From positions 1-49,406 of the forward strand of contig NZ_FMJL01000027.1 of NCBI RefSeq assembly GCF_900095445.1: a stretch of 49,406 bases of DNA, given 5' to 3'. The position numbers and the translations under genes are program-made. The notes beneath the pieces are model-generated. The model searched no databases. It was not told the origin of the DNA and saw only the letters and a list, made by a program, of their open reading frames with translations. This DNA is from Clostridium sp. N3C (GTDB lineage Bacteria > Bacillota > Clostridia > Clostridiales > Clostridiaceae). Every line of letters starts with the position of its first letter. Within the stretch, counting starts at the first letter, position 1. Below are positions 1 through 8,195 of this stretch, one piece after another.

Positions 1-1149
1 TGCCCTTTTGCCATTGTAGACACTTCCTTCCCTTTTTATATTTTAAGGTGTTCGGATTTTTGTGTCTACACTAATATACTAACACCAATGCACATTTTTC
101 AAATAATTTTGATTGCTATGATTTTAGTACTTACTTATGGAATTATACTAGCAGTAAAAAGAGGTAAAACGGGAGCCATATATTGTCTCACTGGTGGGGG
201 TATATTTTTTCTGGCAGTTTTCAATGACGTAATGTATGCTTCACAAATTATAGAAACACAAAATTTAGTATACATAGGCATGGTAGTCTTTGTGTTTTTA
301 CAGGCTATAGTATTGGCTAAAAAATTATCCAGTGACTACAATATGGTAGAAAAGTTTTCCGAAAAACTTATTAATCTAAACAATCTAAAGGATGAGTTTC
401 TAGCTAATACCTCTCATGAGTTGAGAACACCTCTAAATGGAATTATTGGTATCTTAGAATCTATGTTAGATGGAGCAGTAGGAGAATTAAATGGACAGCA
501 AAAATATAATTTATCCTTAGTGGTAGCTAGCGCAAAAAGGTTATCAAATTTAGTTAAAGATATTTTAGATTTTTCACGATTAAAAAATAAGGATATAACT
601 CTTAATAAAAGAGCTGTAGATATAAAATCTATGGTGGATGTAGTTATTGAATTTATAAAAGCAGCTAATACAAATGATAATATTGTTTTCATTAATGAAA
701 TAAAAACAGAGGAAGCCTTGGTTTACGGTGATGAAAGTCGTATAGAGCAAATATTAATTAATTTAATTGATAACGCTGCAAAGTTCACAGATAAAGGTAA
801 AATTACTATTTCTTCAAGGAAAAAAGGTAACTTTATTGAAATATCAGTGTGCGATGAAGGCATAGGTATACCTGAGGAAAAATTAGAGGATATCTTTAAA
901 TCTTTTGAACAAATAGATGGCACTATTGAAAGAAAATATGGTGGTACCGGATTAGGTTTAAGTATTACTAAGTCTTTAGTAGAACTTCACGGTGGTGAAA
1001 TTTATGTAAGGTCTACTTTAGGTAAGGGGAGTGAGTTCTATTTTACTCTTCCAATATTTAAAGGAAATTCAAATAACCAAGTTATTAAGATTAAAGCTGA
1101 AGGAAGAAAAGAAAAAAACAAGACCTTAATTATGAGCTTACTGAAGTAG
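1..1149 (+). CDS. Membrane sensor histidine kinase, 7TMR-DISM-like, 5' end missing
   Basis: The reading frame is open to the left edge, so the true start is probably outside the window; the first ATG (88) has no ribosome site. Numbering from that ATG, residues 1-80 form two to three hydrophobic segments with the FNDVMYA and KKLSSDY features of the last part of a 7TMR-DISM sensor. The kinase core follows: H-box SHELRTPLNG with the phosphorylated His at residue 110, N-box LIDNAAKF, G1 DEGIGIP and G2 YGGTGLGLS. The frame ends ten codons after an A-rich tract. The downstream REC-GGDEF reading frame starts inside this gene's 3' end without its own ribosome site, so the two are probably parts of one hybrid kinase. 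The ligand sensed is unknown. An IS-like inverted repeat at 16-70 may mean that the sensor N-terminus is disrupted. Confidence 0.85.
   Translation, partial: CPFAIVDTSFPFYILRCSDFCVYTNILTPMHIFQIILIAMILVLTYGIILAVKRGKTGAIYCLTGGGIFFLAVFNDVMYASQIIETQNLVYIGMVVFVFLQAIVLAKKLSSDYNMVEKFSEKLINLNNLKDEFLANTSHELRTPLNGIIGILESMLDGAVGELNGQQKYNLSLVVASAKRLSNLVKDILDFSRLKNKDITLNKRAVDIKSMVDVVIEFIKAANTNDNIVFINEIKTEEALVYGDESRIEQILINLIDNAAKFTDKGKITISSRKKGNFIEISVCDEGIGIPEEKLEDIFKSFEQIDGTIERKYGGTGLGLSITKSLVELHGGEIYVRSTLGKGSEFYFTLPIFKGNSNNQVIKIKAEGRKEKNKTLIMSLLK
16..70. repeat. Perfect 9-bp inverted repeat resembling IS ends
   Basis: TGTAGACAC at 16-24 is repeated in inverse as GTGTCTACA at 62-70. The outward-facing arm with its TG...CA ends resembles the tip of an IS3-like element, but no transposase is visible and no target duplication is obvious. 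It lies just before the recognisable part of the kinase gene. It may be the end of an insertion sequence that extends left of the window, a small internally deleted remnant of 55 bp, or chance. Confidence 0.35.
1113..1119 (+). other. Candidate -1 ribosomal frameshift site (A AAA AAC)
   Basis: In the kinase frame the codons are GAA AAA AAC, which phase a canonical X-XXY-YYZ slippery heptamer. A -1 slip continues with CAA GAC CTT and stays open through 2561, joining the kinase to the receiver and GGDEF domains. AAGGA at 1100-1104 lies about 8-12 nt upstream, similar in placement to the stimulatory Shine-Dalgarno in dnaX. No strong downstream hairpin is visible. A single missing A (mutation or read error in a run of seven) would look the same. 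Confidence 0.45.
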
Positions 1150-1187
1150 AAAGAACAATTGACTTTGAAAATAGTTTTAAAATATTA

Positions 1188-2561
1188 GTGGTTGACGATG
1201 AAGCTATTAATCTTCAAGTATTAGATAATCAGTTAACCATGAAGGGATATGCAGTAATTAAAGCTCGGAATGGAGAGGAAGCATTAAATATAATATTTAA
1301 TGAAAATCAACCGGTAGATTTAATAATCTTGGATATAATGATGCCTATAATTTCTGGATTTGATGTATGTAAGAAAGTAAGAGAAAAGTATAGTGCAACA
1401 GAAATTCCTATTCTCATGCTTACGGCTAAGGACGATCCCAAGGATATAGATAGTGCTTTAAAATGTGGAGCAAATGATTTTATATCCAAGCCTTTTGAAA
1501 AAAACGAGTTAATTGTTAGAGTTGAGACTTTGATAAAGTTAAAATCTTCCATGGAGTTTTCTAAAATTAACGCTAGGCGATTGGAAAATGAATGGATTAC
1601 AAGAGTAATGGCAGAAAAACTTAATGAGTTTACTCAGGAGCTTACTAGCAGTTTAGATGTTCAAGAGTTGGCGGATAAAGTGGTTGTTAATCTTAATAAG
1701 CTTATTCCTTTTGAGAAAGCAGTGGTTGTGGTTGAAAATAAAGGTGGGGTGTATATCTCCGCTTTGAAAAGTGATGGTAAAATAGCTAGGTATAATAGAA
1801 AAGTGTCCGGTATAAATGAAATCAAAATTTATGAATCGGTTGTTTTAAATAAAAAACCTATGTTTTTGGAAAGTGCTAATGGTAAGGTAAAACTTGTAAT
1901 TCCAATAGTTTATAATAATAAGACTAAAGGAATAATAATTTTAAGAAATAAGGATAAAAACATTTATACAGACTACGTAGAAAAAATAGCTATAAACATA
2001 GCAGCTCAAACAGGAATAGCCTTTGAAAATGCTAGATTATTCTCTGGCTTGAGAGAATTAGCAGATGTTGATGGATTAACAGGACTTTATAATAGGAGAC
2101 ATTTCTTTGAATTAGCTCAATATGAATTTGATAAATGTAAAGCTAGTAATGAAAAAATTGCTTTAGTTATGATGGATATAGACCATTTTAAATCTATTAA
2201 TGATACATATGGTCACAGTTTTGGCGATGAAGTATTAAAAGAGTTATGTAGTCGTTGCAAAAGGAATATTAGAAATAAGGATATCATAGGAAGATATGGA
2301 GGAGAGGAGTTTATTTTAATAATGCCACAGATTGAAGAAGATTCTTTAGTAGCTATTACAGGAGGCTTAAGAAGAGCAGTGGAAGAAAAAAACTTTGTCT
2401 ATGATGATATTTCTGTAAAAGTAACAATGAGTGTTGGTGTAGCGTTAATACATGATAGCATAAGCAATCTAGAGCAACTAAACCAAATAGCAGATCAGGC
2501 TTTATATGAAGCTAAAAGGAATGGACGTAATCAAGTGGTTATAAAAAATCTTACAAATTAA
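1188..2561 (+). CDS. REC-GAF-GGDEF protein (diguanylate cyclase module)
   Basis: Numbering from the GTG at 1188, residues 1-115 form a receiver domain: acidic pair DDE at 3-5, phospho-acceptor Asp49 in LDIMMP, Thr79 and Lys101. Residues about 140-285 look like a GAF domain. Residues about 290-455 form a GGDEF domain with active site GGEEF at 371-375 and an RNKD inhibitory-site motif (RxxD) five residues before it, so the cyclase should be catalytically competent and feedback-inhibited by c-di-GMP. The GTG has no ribosome site. The same frame is open back to 1101, and the upstream residues look like a natural kinase-receiver linker. I infer that the protein is normally made as the C-terminal half of the preceding kinase. 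If so, phosphorelay within one chain would control c-di-GMP synthesis. Confidence 0.85.
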   Translation: MVDDEAINLQVLDNQLTMKGYAVIKARNGEEALNIIFNENQPVDLIILDIMMPIISGFDVCKKVREKYSATEIPILMLTAKDDPKDIDSALKCGANDFISKPFEKNELIVRVETLIKLKSSMEFSKINARRLENEWITRVMAEKLNEFTQELTSSLDVQELADKVVVNLNKLIPFEKAVVVVENKGGVYISALKSDGKIARYNRKVSGINEIKIYESVVLNKKPMFLESANGKVKLVIPIVYNNKTKGIIILRNKDKNIYTDYVEKIAINIAAQTGIAFENARLFSGLRELADVDGLTGLYNRRHFFELAQYEFDKCKASNEKIALVMMDIDHFKSINDTYGHSFGDEVLKELCSRCKRNIRNKDIIGRYGGEEFILIMPQIEEDSLVAITGGLRRAVEEKNFVYDDISVKVTMSVGVALIHDSISNLEQLNQIADQALYEAKRNGRNQVVIKNLTN

Positions 2562-2566
2562 AAGTG

Positions 2567-2635
2567 AAAATAGTCTGTGCAAACTTCAAGAAGGATATAT
2601 TATAATAATCCAAAGGAGGTTGCACAGACTATTTT
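2567..2635. terminator. Long-arm hairpin between convergent genes
   Basis: A perfect 16-bp inverted repeat (2567-2582 and 2620-2635) has A/T-rich outer ends and a 37-nt loop. It lies between the GGDEF gene and the oppositely oriented rpe, so it can serve both as a bidirectional terminator. The loop is unusually long and contains AAAGGAGG. Confidence 0.6.
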
Positions 2636-2644
2636 ATATAAAAG

Positions 2645-3313
2645 TTATTGAAAATTATTCTTTTCTAGTTGTTGTCTAAATTCTTTTACGTTTTCTTCAA
2701 TAGTGTTGTTTTTAAATATAGCAGAACCGGATACTAATATATCTGCACCGTAGGAAGCTACCCTTTGGCAGTTATAAACAGTAACTCCGCCGTCAACACT
2801 GATTTCGTATGTATAATTATGTTCTTCTTTAATCTTTTTTAATAAGGCTATTTTGCTTAATGTATACTCAATTAAACTTTGGCCTCCGAAACCTGGATTA
2901 ACGCTCATTACTAGGACGAGATCTACTTTTGAAAGTATATGTTCCAGTGATGAGATTGGAGTGGCAGGATTAATTGCTATACCTGCTTTAACTTGGTAGC
3001 TTTTGATCTGATCTATTAATCTATCTATGTGTATTTCGCTTTCTTGGTGCACTGTTATGTAGTCTGCTCCAGCTTTTACAAAGTCTTCGATGTAGCGAGA
3101 AGGTTTCTCAATCATTAAGTGAACATCGAAAGGAATACTGCTATATTTTTTTATAGATTTTATTACGGGCAAGCCTATAGAAATGTTAGGTACAAAGTTT
3201 CCGTCCATAACATCTATGTGTAATAAATCAACCTTAGCTTTTTCTAGTACTTTTAATTGATCTCCTAAATATGCAAAGTCTGCAGATAAAATGGATGGTG
3301 CTAGTTTAATCAT
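2645..3313 (-). CDS. rpe: Ribulose-phosphate 3-epimerase
   Basis: Converts D-ribulose 5-phosphate to D-xylulose 5-phosphate in the pentose phosphate pathway, in the cytoplasm. The family signatures are clear: APSILSADF at the N-terminus, the metal-ligand HIDVMDG segment, HLMIEKP, VMSVNPGFGGQ and the phosphate-binding SVDGGV and GSAIF motifs. The 222-residue length is normal. I choose the ATG at 3313 because GGAGG sits seven to eight bases before it; a TTG five codons upstream lies inside that ribosome site. It is divergent from the signal peptidase gene and converges on the GGDEF gene. It is not in an operon with other pentose-phosphate genes here. Confidence 0.96.
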   Translation of the reverse strand: MIKLAPSILSADFAYLGDQLKVLEKAKVDLLHIDVMDGNFVPNISIGLPVIKSIKKYSSIPFDVHLMIEKPSRYIEDFVKAGADYITVHQESEIHIDRLIDQIKSYQVKAGIAINPATPISSLEHILSKVDLVLVMSVNPGFGGQSLIEYTLSKIALLKKIKEEHNYTYEISVDGGVTVYNCQRVASYGADILVSGSAIFKNNTIEENVKEFRQQLEKNNFQ

Positions 3314-3368
3314 TTTAAATTCCTCCAAGTTAATAGTGTACTGTATTTCAATTAAGATTATAGTATAT

Positions 3369-3440
3369 TATGCTTTTATAATACAAGATTTTAATTTATA
3401 ATTAAAGGTATCCTTAAGAATGGTATATAATAAAAGCATA
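3369..3440. promoter_or_regulatory. Divergent promoter region with inverted repeat
   Basis: TATGCTTTTATAATA (3369-3383) and TATAATAAAAGCATA (3426-3440) form a near-perfect 15-bp inverted repeat (one mismatch) separated by 42 bases, between rpe and the signal peptidase gene. Each arm holds a -10-like TATAAT or TATTAT pointing away from the centre, so the two divergent promoters share the same -10 and downstream sequence. The promoter role is inferred. Confidence 0.4.
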
Positions 3441-3525
3441 TAGGAAAATAATAAACCAATGGATTATGGACAAAAAAAAGTTTCTTTAATACTATTGATA
3501 TTTATAAGTAGGAAGGTGTGTTGAA

Positions 3526-4071
3526 TTGACTTATGATGTGAATGATAGTAAAAAGATAAAAAATAAAGGTAGCTTTATTTCTGATTTTGTAATACCAGTG
3601 GTAGTAGCACTTATTTTAGCCTACATACTTAATAGATTTGTCATATATAAAATATATATACCTTCGGGCTCCATGTACCCAACTTTACAAATAGGGGATC
3701 AGTGTTTTGCTACAAAAGTTTTTAATAAAGAAAAAATACAAAGAGGAGATATATTAGTTTTTTATTCTGAAGAGTTGCAGAAAAGATTGATTAAGCGTGT
3801 AATTGGTCTTCCTGGAGAAACGGTAGAAATAAGAAGTGATGGTCAAGTGTACATAGAAGGAGTTAGGCTTGAAGAAGAATATGTAAAAAATCCCGGTGGT
3901 CCTGCAAGAGCTTTCAAAGTGCCAGAGGATCATTATCTTTTCTTAGGGGATAATAGAGCTGAGTCAAGGGATGCTCGTTCTTGGGAAGAACCGTACATAA
4001 GTAGGGATGATATAGAAGGTAAGCCTTTTATAAGAATATTTCCTTTAAAAAAGTTTGGGATAATAAAATAA
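3526..4071 (+). CDS. lepB: Type I signal peptidase
   Basis: Cleaves signal peptides from exported preproteins at the outer face of the membrane. The 181-residue protein has a short cytoplasmic tail, one membrane segment at about residues 20-40, and the S26 family boxes: SGSMYPTL with nucleophile Ser49, RGDILVF, KRVIGLPGE with general base Lys90, and GDNRAESRDAR. The start is a TTG at 3526, preceded by GGAAGGTG at 3511-3518 with seven bases of spacing. No other in-frame start fits better. The stop at 4071 is followed 39 bases later by the helicase start, so the two are probably co-transcribed. Gene-symbol use (lepB or sip) varies in Firmicutes. Confidence 0.95.
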   Translation: MTYDVNDSKKIKNKGSFISDFVIPVVVALILAYILNRFVIYKIYIPSGSMYPTLQIGDQCFATKVFNKEKIQRGDILVFYSEELQKRLIKRVIGLPGETVEIRSDGQVYIEGVRLEEEYVKNPGGPARAFKVPEDHYLFLGDNRAESRDARSWEEPYISRDDIEGKPFIRIFPLKKFGIIK

Positions 4072-4110
4072 TTGGTCTATTTACTTTTAACAATGAATGG
4101 GGGTATTACT

Positions 4111-6273
4111 GTGAAGGAAAATGATATTCATAAGGAAAAGGAAGAGGCTATAAGTGAAAGTTTGCAGGAAGCCTATGAAAGAGCTTATGAAGAAGAAAGA
4201 CTAGAATATTCTAAGGAAGTTATAAAGTCAGAAATTCTTAATTATATATCAAAAAGAAAGGAATTTACTCAGTATATATTAGATTATAGAAAGAATTTGC
4301 TTGATGAGTATAGGGATGATGAAGATAAGGTAGCAGAGTATTTTGATCATGAAAGATTCGTTAAGGAAGAGACTTTTAAAGTAATAGATAGAAGGCTAAA
4401 GGAACTATTAATTTTAGAGAATTCACCTTACTTTGGAAGAGTAGACTTTACTGAAGAGGATAGTGAAGATAAGGAAACTATATATGTAGGAAGGTTTGGT
4501 ATGACTCCAGAGGGAAGCTATGAACCTTTAGTGGTAGACTGGAGAGCACCGGTGGCAGCTCTTTTTTATAGTGGAAAGTTAGGGAAAACTACCTATAGGG
4601 CACCAATGGGAGAAATAGAGGCAGATGTTAAACTTAAGCGTCAATTTATTATAAAGCGTGGTAAGCTAACCGGTATGTTTGACAGTGCAGTGGAAGTAAA
4701 AGACGATATTCTACAGATGGTATTAAGTGAGAATTCCTCTAAGAAGCTAAAGGATATAATCATGACTATACAGGAGGAACAGGATAATATCATAAGACAA
4801 CCAAGAACTAAAACTGTAGTAGTAAATGGTGTGGCGGGAAGTGGTAAAACCACAATAGCTTTACATAGAGTGGCCTATTTATTATATAACTATAGGGATA
4901 TATTACAGGATAAAGTTCTTATACTAGGACCTAACAGTATATTTATGGAGTATATTTCTATGGTGCTTCCAAGTCTTGGAGAAGTAGGCGTTAAGCAAAG
5001 AACCTTTAAGGATTATGCACTGGAAATTTTAAATATGGAAGACAGTGATCTTCTATCCTTTAAAGATTATATGGAAAAAGTAATGCAACAGGATGATGAC
5101 TTTATAAAGGAAATAACATATAAAAATTCTGCAGAGTATGTGAAGGAACTAGATAATAAGATCAATGAGTTGGAAGAGCAATATTATAAAATTCAAGATG
5201 TTTATCTTTTAGATAAGTTGGTAATAGATTCAAAAGAAATAGAGGAACTATTTAGGATTCATTATAAAAATATGCCTCTATTTAGAAGAAGTAAAAAGAT
5301 TAAAAGAATTATATTTAGCAAAATTAAAGATATTAGAGACAATATGATTAGAGAAATTCAAAGTTACTATAAAAAATTATTAAACTCTATGTCACCAGAA
5401 CAGCTAAATATTAATGGTAGTCAAATAGATTTTATGAGGAGAAGCAAAATAAGAGAGGTTTTAAGAGCGTCATTAGATACAAAGGCTGCTATGAAATGGA
5501 TAGATAATCCTTCTATAGTAGAGGTTTATAATGAAATTAATAGTGGAAAGAAATTTATTTACGATGATTTAGCACCCTTGTTATATTTGAGTTTAAAATT
5601 GAAAGGAAATCTAATAAAAGAAGATATTAGACATGTTGTAATAGATGAAGCTCAAGACTATAATGCTCTTCAATTTATGGTTATTAAAGAGCTTACAAAA
5701 TGTTCATCTATGACTATAGTAGGAGATGTTAATCAAAGATTAGTACCTTACAAGGGTAATATAGCTATGACGGAATTGAGTCATATATATAAAGATTTTG
5801 ATGTGGAGGATTTTTCACTAGAAAAGAGCTATAGATCTACTAAAGAAATTATGGAATTTGCCAATAGCTATCTTAAAGAAAATAAGGTTGTTCCTCTAGT
5901 TAGAGAGGGAGAAAAGGTGGATGTAATAAACTTTAATGATAATAGTGAATTAGAAGCTATAGTAGAGAAAAAACTTCAAGAATTTAAAGAAAAGGATTAT
6001 GAAAGTATAGCTTTAATTGCTAAGGATATGAAAACTATTGACAAGATAGGTGCTACACTTAGAAATAATCTTAATATTAAAGTAGTGGAAGATGAGTATC
6101 AAATATTTAGTGGCGGCACAGTTATGATGCCTTCTTATTACGCAAAAGGTTTAGAGTTTGATGCAGTAATAATATTAGAGGATAGCAGTGAAGATAATAG
6201 TAATGATGAAAATATTAAATATGTTATGAGTACTAGAGCACTTCATAATTTAACGGTACTTAGAAAAGTTTAA
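4111..6273 (+). CDS. helD: HelD-like UvrD/Rep superfamily 1 helicase
   Basis: About 720 residues with a coiled, charged N-terminal arm (residues 1-90). Walker A GVAGSGKT is at about 240-247, the Walker B/motif II DEAQD at about 512-516, then the GDVNQR and SYRST motifs and a C-terminal YAKGLEFDAVII / STRALHNL pair typical of SF1A helicases. The arm plus split helicase core matches HelD. In the Firmicute family, HelD binds RNA polymerase and helps release stalled complexes; this role is inferred from homology. I choose the GTG at 4111, preceded by GGGGG at 4099-4103. The frame is open upstream to 4072 but lacks a ribosome site there. It follows the signal peptidase gene closely and ends at a strong terminator. 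Confidence 0.88.
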   Translation: MKENDIHKEKEEAISESLQEAYERAYEEERLEYSKEVIKSEILNYISKRKEFTQYILDYRKNLLDEYRDDEDKVAEYFDHERFVKEETFKVIDRRLKELLILENSPYFGRVDFTEEDSEDKETIYVGRFGMTPEGSYEPLVVDWRAPVAALFYSGKLGKTTYRAPMGEIEADVKLKRQFIIKRGKLTGMFDSAVEVKDDILQMVLSENSSKKLKDIIMTIQEEQDNIIRQPRTKTVVVNGVAGSGKTTIALHRVAYLLYNYRDILQDKVLILGPNSIFMEYISMVLPSLGEVGVKQRTFKDYALEILNMEDSDLLSFKDYMEKVMQQDDDFIKEITYKNSAEYVKELDNKINELEEQYYKIQDVYLLDKLVIDSKEIEELFRIHYKNMPLFRRSKKIKRIIFSKIKDIRDNMIREIQSYYKKLLNSMSPEQLNINGSQIDFMRRSKIREVLRASLDTKAAMKWIDNPSIVEVYNEINSGKKFIYDDLAPLLYLSLKLKGNLIKEDIRHVVIDEAQDYNALQFMVIKELTKCSSMTIVGDVNQRLVPYKGNIAMTELSHIYKDFDVEDFSLEKSYRSTKEIMEFANSYLKENKVVPLVREGEKVDVINFNDNSELEAIVEKKLQEFKEKDYESIALIAKDMKTIDKIGATLRNNLNIKVVEDEYQIFSGGTVMMPSYYAKGLEFDAVIILEDSSEDNSNDENIKYVMSTRALHNLTVLRKV

Positions 6274-6276
6274 ATG

Positions 6277-6315
6277 CAAAAACACGGTTTAAGGGGGGCT
6301 TAAACCGTGTTTTTG
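6277..6315 (+). terminator. Strong intrinsic terminator after helD
   Basis: A perfect 17-bp stem (6277-6293 with 6299-6315), five-G loop, ending in a T-run. The matching A-run on the left means that it could also act on the minus strand. Confidence 0.9.
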
Positions 6316-6627
6316 TTGTTGGGGATTAATTTTTATTTTAAGTATAAGAAGTTCTCATAAAATGAATTGCTCCTTATTTAAATTAAATTTTACTATAATT
6401 AAAATTTAAATTCAACATCTTTTTTTAAAAATTAGTTTCTTATTATAAAAGAGTGTAAAATAATGTTGAAGATTTAAATAGATTTGATTTATAGTAAGGT
6501 TATATTATAATATAAAGAGTTGTAAAATACATAAGAAGAAAAGTTAGTAGTTAAGTTTTCATCTATATAACAATAAGTTTAGATAGTGAATATCAGTATA
6601 AATAAGTAGAATAAGAGGTGTATGTAT
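6316..6627 (+). promoter_or_regulatory. Gene-free AT-rich stretch with the manA promoter
   Basis: No coding frame is convincing in this 312-base stretch. A promoter reads TTGATT (6484-6489), 16-bp spacer, TATAAT (6506-6511), leaving a leader of about 110 nt before manA. Upstream there are AT-rich inverted repeats, for example TTCAACAT near 6411 and ATGTTGAA near 6463. I see no recognisable riboswitch or operator. Confidence 0.5.
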
Positions 6628-7608
6628 ATGTATCCGTTAAAATTTTATAGTATTTATTTTGAAAAAATTTGGGGTGGCCGTCAATTAGAAGCCTATAAGG
6701 ATGATATGCCTGCTGGAAATATAGGAGAGAGTTGGGATGTTGCCTGTCATGAGGATGGTACCAGCATTATTGCCAATGGAAGTTATAAAGATATGCCCCT
6801 AGATAAGCTTATAGAAGAAAAGGGAAATGAAGTAGTAGGAACTAAAATAGATAAAGATAGATTTCCATTGCTTTTAAAACTTATAAATTCCAATGATAAG
6901 TTATCTATACAGGTGCATCCTGATGATGAGTATGGATATAGGGTTGAAAAGGACTCTGGTAAAACGGAAGCTTGGTATGTAGTTGATGCTAAAGAAGGAG
7001 CAGAACTTATAGTAGGAGTAAAGAGTGGCTGTACAAGGGAGCAATTTAAAAAGGCTATAGAAGAGGGAAACTTAGAGCAGTATATGAATAAGGTGAAAAT
7101 TAAAAAGGGAGATACTTACTTCATAAAAAGTGGATTAATGCACGCTATATGTGAAGGGGCTATCATAGCAGAAATTCAGCAAAATTCCAATACTACTTAC
7201 AGAGTATATGACTATAACAGAGGTAGAGAACTTCATGTAGATAAGGCCCTTGATGTAGTAGATTTTAATTTAAGAGGAAATAAAAGGGAAGGGTTAAAGG
7301 TAGAAAGAGAAGGTTATAGCAAAACATATCTATGCTTAGCAAAGGAATTTTCTCTTGAAAAGTATGAGGTAAGTAAAGAATTTACTGAAAGTAGCGATCT
7401 AGAAAGATTCTATATCTTTACTTGCGTGGAAGGTTATGGAACGTTAAGCTATAAAGATGGTTTTGAGAGTATTAAAAGAGGAGAAAGTGTATTGATTCCT
7501 GCAGCTTTGGGTGAATACTCCTTTAAGGGAAATATGGTACTATTGAAAAGTTATGTGCCAGATTTAGAAAAGGTTGAAAATGAGATACTTCAAGTTATTA
7601 AAGGATAA
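6628..7608 (+). CDS. manA: Mannose-6-phosphate isomerase, class I
   Basis: Interconverts mannose 6-phosphate and fructose 6-phosphate in the cytoplasm; it is a zinc enzyme of the cupin fold. Visible family features are the N-terminal FEKIWGGRQ, the metal-site segment SIQVHPDDEYG, KTEAWYV, the GLMHAI His motif, and AEIQQNSNTTYRVYDY with the catalytic Arg. The 326 residues match the short Firmicute form. Two ATGs lie six bases apart; the second (6628) is favoured because GAGGTG at 6615-6620 is spaced seven bases from it. The gene stands alone with its own promoter and terminator, so no specific sugar operon is implied. Confidence 0.94.
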   Translation: MYPLKFYSIYFEKIWGGRQLEAYKDDMPAGNIGESWDVACHEDGTSIIANGSYKDMPLDKLIEEKGNEVVGTKIDKDRFPLLLKLINSNDKLSIQVHPDDEYGYRVEKDSGKTEAWYVVDAKEGAELIVGVKSGCTREQFKKAIEEGNLEQYMNKVKIKKGDTYFIKSGLMHAICEGAIIAEIQQNSNTTYRVYDYNRGRELHVDKALDVVDFNLRGNKREGLKVEREGYSKTYLCLAKEFSLEKYEVSKEFTESSDLERFYIFTCVEGYGTLSYKDGFESIKRGESVLIPAALGEYSFKGNMVLLKSYVPDLEKVENEILQVIKG

Positions 7609-7621
7609 GATAAGTTCTAAT

Positions 7622-7677
7622 AAAAAGTACTTAATGAATAAGGAGTAAGAGCATCAACTATTCATTAAGTACTTTTT
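7622..7677. terminator. Terminator after manA
   Basis: A perfect 19-bp stem (7622-7640 and 7659-7677) with an 18-nt loop and terminal T-run. The A-run on the left arm would also allow termination of minus-strand transcripts. Confidence 0.85.
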
Positions 7678-7779
7678 CCATAGAATAAAATATGTTAAAA
7701 TATACATGCGAATTTAGTTATTAAAAGTAATAAAATACATAATAGAAGCTATTTGGAAAAGATAGAATGAGGGATATAT

Positions 7780-8175
7780 ATGGAATACAAAGTGAAAAGC
7801 AATAAACCTATGGAGTTTATTGATATAACAAATATAGTAAGGGAAGCCGTTGCAAAGAGCGGGGTTATGGATGGTATTGTTGTAGTTTTTGTGCCTCATA
7901 CCACAGCAGGAATTACAATAAATGAAAATACAGATCCTGATGTGTGCTTTGATTTTTTATCTGATATAAATAAAGTTTTTCCTGGAAAAATAGAACATAG
8001 ACATTTAGAAGGTAATTCCCATGCCCATATTAAGGCTTCATTAGTTGGTTCTTCAGTTACGGTAATAATTGAGCAGGGAAAGTTGAAGCTTGGAACTTGG
8101 CAGGGAATATTTTTCTGTGAATTTGATGGTCCAAGAAACAGAAAAATTTATATAAAGACCATAAAATCAGAATAA
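7780..8175 (+). CDS. YjbQ/UPF0047 family protein
   Basis: A 131-residue single-domain protein with the family's conserved segments: VPHTTAGITINE (35-50), GNSHAHIKASLVG and LGTWQGIFFCEFDGPR near the C-terminus. Members are often annotated as secondary thiamine-phosphate synthase because some complement thiamine-phosphate synthase mutants when overproduced. The natural reaction is not settled, so I do not assign one. GAGGGA lies upstream of the ATG. The stop codon is embedded in the downstream hairpin shared with the convergent transporter gene. No thiamine genes or TPP riboswitch are nearby. Confidence 0.92.
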   Translation: MEYKVKSNKPMEFIDITNIVREAVAKSGVMDGIVVVFVPHTTAGITINENTDPDVCFDFLSDINKVFPGKIEHRHLEGNSHAHIKASLVGSSVTVIIEQGKLKLGTWQGIFFCEFDGPRNRKIYIKTIKSE

Positions 8176-8194
8176 GCGGCCTAAGCCGCTTATT
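8171..8194. terminator. Bidirectional terminator between convergent genes
   Basis: AATAAGCGGC - CTAA - GCCGCTTATT forms a perfect 10-bp stem followed by T-rich sequence. It overlaps the stop codon of the YjbQ-family gene and lies 2 bases from the end of the CDF transporter gene. Confidence 0.9.
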
Positions 8195-8195
8195 T

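Noticed and set aside
1188..1190. Independent translation start of the GGDEF protein at this GTG
   Set aside because: No Shine-Dalgarno lies upstream, and the GTG encodes a conserved Val inside the first beta strand of the receiver domain. It is used as a coordinate only.
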